Assembly: GCA_900771045.1 (NCBI GenBank)
Contig: CAAGMM010000080.1
Span: 1 to 5,033 of the forward strand
Direction of reading: 5' to 3'
Origin: Bacteroidales bacterium
GTDB taxonomy: Bacteria > Bacteroidota > Bacteroidia > Bacteroidales > F082
Length of the DNA stretch: 5,033 bases
Shown: piece after piece, positions 1 to 5,033 of the stretch
How positions within the stretch are numbered: position 1 is the first letter of the stretch
Layout: each line of letters begins with the position of its first letter
Notes under the pieces: generated by a model
The model's input: only the letters and a program-made list of their open reading frames with translations
What the model was told of the DNA's origin: nothing
Databases searched by the model: none
Program-made: the position numbers and the translations under genes

Positions 1-1
1 T

Positions 2-985
2 AATATCTACACCAATATCTATAACTACTTCTACTTCGATCAGGTGAGCGGTACTCTCAACAACCCGTCACTGAAACCGTCTCAGACTATCGACTACGAA
101 CTCGGTTTCACCCAGAAGGTCACGAATACGTCATCCATCACCATCTCGGCCTACTATCGTGAGTTGAGAAACATGATTCAGATGTATCGTTACACGGGTG
201 CTTATCCTAAAGACTATACGTCATACAGCAACCTCGACTTCGGTACGGTCAAGGGCGCCACGATTTCATACGACCTTCGTAGAACGAAGAACGTCAGACT
301 TCGTGCATCATACACCCTGCAGTTCACCGACGCTACCGGTGCTTCGACTTCGACGATGCAGGCCCTTATCGCAGCCGGCGTGCCGAACCTTCGTTCGACC
401 TTCCCGATGCCTTGGGACCGCCGTCACCAGTTCAACATAGTCCTCGACTACCGTTTCGCTTCGGGTAAGGACTACAACGGCCCCGTCACGCGTCGCGAGG
501 AAAGCGGTAAAAAACCCATCCAGTGGCTCGCCAACACCGGCGTGTCCATCACGATGAACGGTGGTTCCGGTACTCCTTACAACGCTTCTTCGACTGTCAA
601 CTCACCTCTTACGACGACCTCGAACATACTCAAAGGTTCATACTATGGCTCACGCCTGCCCTGGGCCTTCCGTTTCGACCTCAAACTCGACAGAGACTTC
701 GATTTGACACTCGGAAAGAAAGACAGCGAGAACAGACGCGAGGCTTACTTGAACGTCTATCTCCAGGTGCTTAACCTCCTTGATGCCAAAAACATTATCG
801 GTGTCTATTCCGCAACGGGTAACCCCGATGATGACGGCTACCTCACAGCTCCTGAATGGCAGCGCGAGATTCAGACACAGACCGACGCCGACGCATACTA
901 CGAACTCTACAGCCTGTATGTCGATTACGCCGGTCACTACGCCGCTCCACGTCAGATTCGTCTTGGTGTCATCTTTAACTTCTAA
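2..985 (+). CDS. TonB-dependent outer-membrane receptor, C-terminal part (5' end outside window)
   Basis: This is the C-terminal 327 residues of a TonB-dependent receptor, an outer-membrane beta-barrel that imports a substrate using energy passed on by TonB/ExbB/ExbD. The frame is open to the left edge, so the GTG at 44 is an internal valine, not a start. The plug domain and any N-terminal carboxypeptidase-like domain lie upstream. Barrel hallmarks seen are NPSLKPSQT followed by DYELGF (62-106), PWDRRHQFNIVLDYRF (410-457), SGTPYN near 566-583, and alternating aromatic/polar strands. The protein ends in the strand IRLGVIFNF with a terminal Phe (956-982), as barrel proteins recognised by the BAM complex do; the stop is TAA at 983-985. 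The last long extracellular loop holds NPDDDGYL (821-844), which is acidic and could bind metal (inference). The next gene starts 18 bases downstream, suggesting an operon. The family is clear; the substrate is unknown. Confidence 0.93.
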   Translation, partial: NIYTNIYNYFYFDQVSGTLNNPSLKPSQTIDYELGFTQKVTNTSSITISAYYRELRNMIQMYRYTGAYPKDYTSYSNLDFGTVKGATISYDLRRTKNVRLRASYTLQFTDATGASTSTMQALIAAGVPNLRSTFPMPWDRRHQFNIVLDYRFASGKDYNGPVTRREESGKKPIQWLANTGVSITMNGGSGTPYNASSTVNSPLTTTSNILKGSYYGSRLPWAFRFDLKLDRDFDLTLGKKDSENRREAYLNVYLQVLNLLDAKNIIGVYSATGNPDDDGYLTAPEWQREIQTQTDADAYYELYSLYVDYAGHYAAPRQIRLGVIFNF

Positions 986-1003
986 CAGAAAATAACAGGT
1001 AAT
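986..1003 (+). promoter_or_regulatory. Short intergenic leader without a clear Shine-Dalgarno site
   Basis: These 18 bases separate the receptor stop from the ATG at 1004. They are A-rich (CAGAAAATAACAGGTAAT) and hold no good AGGAGG match; the only purine patch, CAGG, is weak. Bacteroidota commonly initiate translation from A-rich leaders with little Shine-Dalgarno pairing, so this fits a genuine start. There is no room for a separate promoter plus terminator here, which supports co-transcription of the two genes. Confidence 0.45.
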
Positions 1004-1069
1004 ATGAAGACTATATTTCGTTTATTTATCATCACATTGCTTATTGCCAATGTGACAGAAATGAGAGCC
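1004..1069 (+). other. Predicted Sec signal peptide of the giant protein
   Basis: Residues 1-22 have a short positive start (MK, with R6), a hydrophobic core FIITLLIANV (8-17) and a plausible signal peptidase I site after A22 (EMRA before EK). The core is short and position -3 is Met, so the exact cleavage point is uncertain. There is no cysteine here, which argues against a lipoprotein. Export to the periplasm is required for a type IX substrate, so the signal fits the proposed route. Confidence 0.75.
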
Positions 1070-4000
1070 GAGAAAGTCAAAATGAATGACAGTAAGACTC
1101 GCACTCTTAAAGGCACCACAGCCGGCTGTACTCCGTCTTCGACTTTCGCTTGGCTGAACATCAACAACGCGAGAGTCCGTGTCAACGCGGGCGGCGATAT
1201 GTGGTGGGATCTTCCCGGCGGTACTGGAGCCAAATACTACATACCGGCCAACAGCTCAATGACTTCAATCTATGCCGGCTCCCTCTGGATCGCAGGTATG
1301 GACGTTAACGGACAGCTGAAATGCGCGGCTATACGTTTCCGTCAGGTCGGTAACGACTTCTGGACAGGGCCTCTTACAATAGACGGTACCGCCTCCATCG
1401 ACGCCGCCACCTGTATGGAATACGACAAGATGTATAACATCACCCGCGCCGAAGTTGACGACTTCCGTCTCCATTGCGACGAGAACGGCGTTCCGGAATC
1501 AGGTTATGATATACCGGCAAATATCATCAATTGGCCCGCTCACGGACCAGCCGAAAAGGGAATGAGCCACTATCTCGCCCCGTTCTATGATAACGACGGC
1601 GACGGCGAATACAACCCTGCAGCAGGCGACTATCCTTATTATGACATAAATAACGAACTCTGCCATTCGCAGGTTCCCACTATGGATGAGGAAATAGAAG
1701 GCTCAGTCAAGGGTTCGACACTCGCAGACCAAGTCATCAAAGGCGACCAGACGATTTGGTGGGTGTTTAACGACAAAGGTAACTCACACACTGAGACGGG
1801 AGGTTCGGCTATAGGTATGGAAATCAGGGCGCAAGCCTTCGCATTTGCCACCAACGACGAAATCAATAACATGACTTTCTACAGTTATGAGATTATCAAC
1901 CGTTCAACATACACCCTTACCAATACCTACTTCTCACCTTGGACTGACGTTGACCTCGGTTACGCGAAGGATGACTTCGTCGGATGTGACGTTCAACGCG
2001 GTCTCGGTTACGGTTATAACGGTTCAAACGTTGATGGCAAAGGTCAGACAGAGGCTTACGGAGAAAATCCTCCGGCGGTTGGTGTTGACTTCTTCCAAGG
2101 TCCTTATCTCGACCCGGACGGCGTCGATAACCCGAAATATGATGCCAATGGCAACCAGCTCTGTAATGAGAGCATAAACGGTGTCAACTTCGGAAACGGT
2201 ATTGTCGATGACGAGCGTTTCGGTATGCGCAGATTCGTTTACCACAACAATACAGGTTCGGATGTTAACGGCGACCCTGAAAAAGCTGCTGAATACTACC
2301 AACTTCTTAGAGGTATCTGGAAGAATGGCGAAAAGATGCAGTATGGTGGTAATGCTGTTCCCAATCAGCCCGGTACTGTCGGACCGGAATGCGACTTTAT
2401 GTTCCCATTCGATTCTGACCCATGCAACTGGGGAACCGGTGGCCTGATTCCAAATGGCGGCTTCAACCAGAACGGTTTCTATTGGAGTGAGGAAACAGGT
2501 AACAATGGTGGGCCTAACGATCCTGAAGACCGCCGTTTCATGCAGTCCGCAGGACCTTTCACACTGAAGTCGGGCGCCGTCAACTACATCACCTTCGGTG
2601 TGCCGTGGGCTCGTGCCACGACAGGAAAAGCGTGGGCCTCAGTCGAACTCCTCCGTCGTGTTGATGACAAATGCCAGGCTATGTTCGACAACTGCTTCGA
2701 CGTCATCGACGGCCCGGACGCTCCGGACCTCACAATCCAGGAGTACGACCGCCAACTCGTGATATTCATCTCGAACTCTGAAACGTCCAACAACTTCATG
2801 GAAGGCTATGAGGAAAAAGACCCGAACCTCACATGGGTATTGCTCCCCGGCGATTCGACAAAATACTGCGACTCGATGTACCGCTTCGAGGGTTATCAGC
2901 TTTATCAGCTTGCAAACTCGCGTATCAGCGTTGACGAACTCAACGACGAGACGAAAGCGCGTCTCATCTACCAGTGCGATGTTAAGAACGGCGTTGGCAC
3001 CATCATCAACCATGTTTATGATGAGACACTCGGCTTCAGCGTCCCGACATTGATGGTCGAAGGCGGCGATAACGGTGTTAAACACAGCGTCATAGTGACT
3101 CAGGACGCGTTCACGACAGATAAGGACGTGCGTCTCGTGAACCATAAGACATATTATTTTATGGCTATAGCATACGCTTACAACAACTTCCTCACGTACA
3201 ATGCGGATCCGTCAGATCCTAACGCGCTTAACGGCCAGAAGGAACCGTATCTGTCAGGCCGTAAGAATATCAAGATGTATTCGGCGGTGCCTCACAAGAT
3301 CGTCAACGGAACCGTCATCAATTCAGACTTTGGTTCGACACCTGTCATTACTCGTTATACCGGTTTCGGTAACGGCGGCAATCAGTTAGAACTCTCCGAC
3401 GCTACAGTCAAAGAGATTCTTTCCAAGGCACCCGCTTCTGACAGTGTCAAGATGGGGCATCCCGATTATCCGATGGCTTATCATCCCGTGTTTAAGGAAG
3501 GCTACGGCCCTGTCAAGGTTTCCGTGATAGATCCTCTTAATGTCGTCGGTACCGATTACGCGCTTTATTTCGATGATTTCCAGTCGAAATATATGACCAA
3601 GGTGACTAACAATCCTTCCGTCGTTGGGGATTCAGCGGCAAAAACAGTGTTTAACTGGTATCTTAAAGACTTGAATACCGGTGAAGTGTTTATGTCGGAT
3701 GCGACTTCTGATATCGACAACGAGCAGTTGTTTGTCGAAAGAGGTATCTCCATAGATGTCAAACAGCCTTGGAATATAGGTCCTAAGTATGTTGGAACGA
3801 ATGGCACAGATTCTTCTACAGGAGATCCGATAGCTTATTATTCGGTTCTTGCAACCAACAATGGTCTGATAACGTCATCTGTCACCTACGCCGACAGTTC
3901 GAGCAGATGGATGAGCGGTATCAAGGATGAGAACTCGATACGTGGTTCTGCCCTTAACTGGATCCGTGCCGGTTCGTACGGCGACCAGGACGACCGTGAG

Positions 4001-5033
4001 AACAACGACTATCTCGTAAAATCAGATCCTTATGCTAAGGGATCCAAGCCGTATGACCCGGATGGCGTGTTTGAGACAATAGGCGAAGGCACGTGGGCTC
4101 CGTATCTGCTCACCAACGTGAGCGGCAAAGCCGGTGCTTTCAATCCCGGTCCGTTCTACAGTGAGTCAACGTATGGTGATAGAACCAACCAGATATTTGC
4201 CAGATTAGGTTCTATAGATGTTGTTTTAACAGCCGACAAGTCATTGTGGACACGCTGCCCTGTCGTTGAGATGTGTATGGACAAGAACCTGTCAGAAGGG
4301 AACGTGGAACGTTTCACGCTTCGTAAACATGCATCTATTGACAAAAACGGCAATCCGTGTGAGGATATGGGAATGGAGCCGAGCGATAATCCCGAGGATC
4401 CCAACTATATTGCTGCCGACGGTATGGGCTGGTTCCCCGGCTATGCCATAGACGTTGAATCAGGGGCACGCCTGAACTTGATATATGGTGAAGATTCATT
4501 CCATCCCGAACTTAACGGTCGCGACATGATGTTCAATCCTGCCGCGATAAAGGAGAACACCGCTCTTGGAATGTCGCCTCAACAGTTCGATCCGGTACTC
4601 TTCGACCCGATTGATGGGACGGCCTTGTTCGCCGGCAAGCACTTCGTGTATGTGCTGCCTCTCACAAACGATACCACGATTAACAACAAGATAGTTATGG
4701 GTAATGTCGCATACGATGCTGGTAAGAGAGTTTATGACATCTTCCATGCAATCAGCGAGCAGCCTGCTTCACAGCAGAAGGTTTATATGAATCGTTTCTG
4801 GGCGTTTCCGGGCTGGGTCGGTATGCCGGTTGCTATAGAGGGCAAACCGTGGCTGCAGGAAGGCAATCCTGTCAAGGTGAGTATTCGTATAGCGATGCCG
4901 TACAAGGAAGGTTATGCTTTAAGAGACCTCGAAGTCGAAAATCCCGACTTGACCGATACGACTGAACATAAAGGCCTGCTTCCTTACTATGAGTTCTCGA
5001 CGAATGATTTCGCTCCTGTGTATAATGATGCGA
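1004..5033 (+). CDS. Giant secreted surface protein, probable type IX secretion substrate (3' end outside window)
   Basis: One stop-free frame of 1343 codons running off the right edge. ATG 1004 is chosen because MKTIFRLFIITLLIANV forms a signal peptide; later Met codons (1061, 1082) would lose it. In order I see: an N-terminal conserved block with GGDMWWD (residues 63-69) and SLWIAGMD (93-100); an acidic turn DNDGDGEYNPAAGD (196-209); QTIWWVFNDKG (249-259); DVDLG and DDFVGCD (315-329); VDDERFGMRRFVYHNN (401-416); a fibronectin-III-like segment (about 570-728); RGSALNWIRAG (980-990); CPVVEMC (1085-1091); and GMGWFPGYAIDVESG (1140-1154). From memory, this motif order matches large Bacteroidota proteins found next to TonB-dependent receptors, many of which end in a type A type IX sorting domain. 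That domain would lie beyond the window. There are 16 cysteines and no lipobox, so it is not a SusD-type lipoprotein. No catalytic motif is recognised. Role is unknown; a surface partner of the receptor is an inference. Confidence 0.9.
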   Translation, partial: MKTIFRLFIITLLIANVTEMRAEKVKMNDSKTRTLKGTTAGCTPSSTFAWLNINNARVRVNAGGDMWWDLPGGTGAKYYIPANSSMTSIYAGSLWIAGMDVNGQLKCAAIRFRQVGNDFWTGPLTIDGTASIDAATCMEYDKMYNITRAEVDDFRLHCDENGVPESGYDIPANIINWPAHGPAEKGMSHYLAPFYDNDGDGEYNPAAGDYPYYDINNELCHSQVPTMDEEIEGSVKGSTLADQVIKGDQTIWWVFNDKGNSHTETGGSAIGMEIRAQAFAFATNDEINNMTFYSYEIINRSTYTLTNTYFSPWTDVDLGYAKDDFVGCDVQRGLGYGYNGSNVDGKGQTEAYGENPPAVGVDFFQGPYLDPDGVDNPKYDANGNQLCNESINGVNFGNGIVDDERFGMRRFVYHNNTGSDVNGDPEKAAEYYQLLRGIWKNGEKMQYGGNAVPNQPGTVGPECDFMFPFDSDPCNWGTGGLIPNGGFNQNGFYWSEETGNNGGPNDPEDRRFMQSAGPFTLKSGAVNYITFGVPWARATTGKAWASVELLRRVDDKCQAMFDNCFDVIDGPDAPDLTIQEYDRQLVIFISNSETSNNFMEGYEEKDPNLTWVLLPGDSTKYCDSMYRFEGYQLYQLANSRISVDELNDETKARLIYQCDVKNGVGTIINHVYDETLGFSVPTLMVEGGDNGVKHSVIVTQDAFTTDKDVRLVNHKTYYFMAIAYAYNNFLTYNADPSDPNALNGQKEPYLSGRKNIKMYSAVPHKIVNGTVINSDFGSTPVITRYTGFGNGGNQLELSDATVKEILSKAPASDSVKMGHPDYPMAYHPVFKEGYGPVKVSVIDPLNVVGTDYALYFDDFQSKYMTKVTNNPSVVGDSAAKTVFNWYLKDLNTGEVFMSDATSDIDNEQLFVERGISIDVKQPWNIGPKYVGTNGTDSSTGDPIAYYSVLATNNGLITSSVTYADSSSRWMSGIKDENSIRGSALNWIRAGSYGDQDDRENNDYLVKSDPYAKGSKPYDPDGVFETIGEGTWAPYLLTNVSGKAGAFNPGPFYSESTYGDRTNQIFARLGSIDVVLTADKSLWTRCPVVEMCMDKNLSEGNVERFTLRKHASIDKNGNPCEDMGMEPSDNPEDPNYIAADGMGWFPGYAIDVESGARLNLIYGEDSFHPELNGRDMMFNPAAIKENTALGMSPQQFDPVLFDPIDGTALFAGKHFVYVLPLTNDTTINNKIVMGNVAYDAGKRVYDIFHAISEQPASQQKVYMNRFWAFPGWVGMPVAIEGKPWLQEGNPVKVSIRIAMPYKEGYALRDLEVENPDLTDTTEHKGLLPYYEFSTNDFAPVYNDA
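1589..1630 (+). other. Asp-rich DxDxDG turn in the giant protein, possible calcium site
   Basis: Residues 196-209 read DNDGDGEYNPAAGD. The spacing D196-x-D198-x-D200-G201 resembles calcium-binding loops of EF-hand, dockerin and thrombospondin type 3 repeats, with further acidic residues at E202 and D209. Only one copy is seen, followed by the aromatic YPYYD. Calcium binding is inferred from the motif; it could instead be a simple acidic turn. Confidence 0.45.
2711..3187 (+). other. Fibronectin type III-like segment of the giant protein
   Basis: Residues about 570-728 begin with GPDAPDLTI, followed by the strand RQLVIFIS, then the aromatic FEGYQLYQL (628-636), and close with KTYYFMAIAYAYNN (715-728). 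A proline-led entry, a central strand of the form 'YQLY' and a closing 'tYyf.aiAy' strand are typical of fibronectin III-like beta sandwiches, which often serve as spacers in secreted surface proteins. The segment is longer than one usual domain of about 90 residues, so it contains an insertion (roughly 637-705) or is a variant fold. The domain call is by motif only. Confidence 0.45.
4871..5033 (+). other. Start of a distal beta-rich region of the giant protein, cut by the window edge
   Basis: Residues 1290-1343 contain VKVSIRIAMPYKEGY and later LLPYYEFSTNDF. In related proteins as I remember them, a similar 'VKVRVRVA.PY ... PxYEFST' stretch comes shortly before the C-terminal region with the type IX sorting signal. 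If so, the missing end is likely one to a few hundred residues long. This is family recall plus inference; the window itself shows only the beginning of the region. Confidence 0.4.

Noticed and set aside
44..985. Receptor start at GTG 44.
   Set aside because: The frame is open to position 2 and the upstream codons (IYTNIYNYFYFDQ) read as barrel strand sequence, and a 313-residue protein would lack the plug domain. This is an internal valine of a truncated gene.
986..1003. A terminator or independent promoter between the two genes.
   Set aside because: Eighteen A-rich bases contain no inverted repeat with a T-run and are too short for the Bacteroidota -33/-7 promoter plus leader.
1887..2447. 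Two consecutive plus-strand open frames of 96 and 88 codons.
   Set aside because: They are out of frame with the giant gene and rich in Ser/Thr/Arg with no domain pattern, as expected of shadow translations.
2639..3145. A 168-codon open frame on the minus strand.
   Set aside because: It lies wholly inside the giant gene, whose frame is continuous and has clear protein motifs there. The antisense product shows no signal peptide, domain or recognisable motif. Codon bias of the sense gene is enough to leave the antisense frame open.
1004..5033. The giant protein as a SusD/RagB-like lipoprotein.
   Set aside because: Position after the receptor suggested it, but there is no lipobox cysteine after the signal peptide, the length exceeds 1343 residues, and SusD motifs are absent.

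Overview
The window is coding on the + strand from end to end. It suggests a member of the Bacteroidota, probably an uncultured Bacteroidales-like lineage. The evidence is a TonB-dependent outer-membrane receptor followed directly by a very large exported protein, Asn/Gly/Asp/Tyr-rich protein composition, roughly half G+C, and no clear Shine-Dalgarno sequence before the internal start codon. The genus cannot be fixed from this sequence.

Layout: positions 2-985 hold the last 327 residues of a TonB-dependent receptor whose start lies upstream of the window. An 18-base gap follows (986-1003). From 1004 to the right edge (5033) a single reading frame runs without a stop for 1343 codons. It encodes a giant secreted protein with an N-terminal signal peptide, and its 3' end lies outside the window. 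There are no RNA genes, CRISPR arrays, insertion sequences, terminators or long non-coding stretches. All other open frames in the window, including a 168-codon antisense one at 2639-3145, look like shadows of these two genes.

How they work together: the 18-base spacing and shared strand argue for one transcript. The receptor would be a 22-strand outer-membrane barrel driven by TonB. The large protein would be exported through Sec and then, by family resemblance, carried to the cell surface by the type IX secretion system. The large protein is not a SusD-type lipoprotein: no lipobox is seen, it is more than twice SusD length, and its motifs differ. The pair therefore resembles a SusC/SusD arrangement in layout but has a different, functionally uncharacterised partner. 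This pair is the most interesting content of the window. The transported substrate, if any, cannot be read from the sequence.
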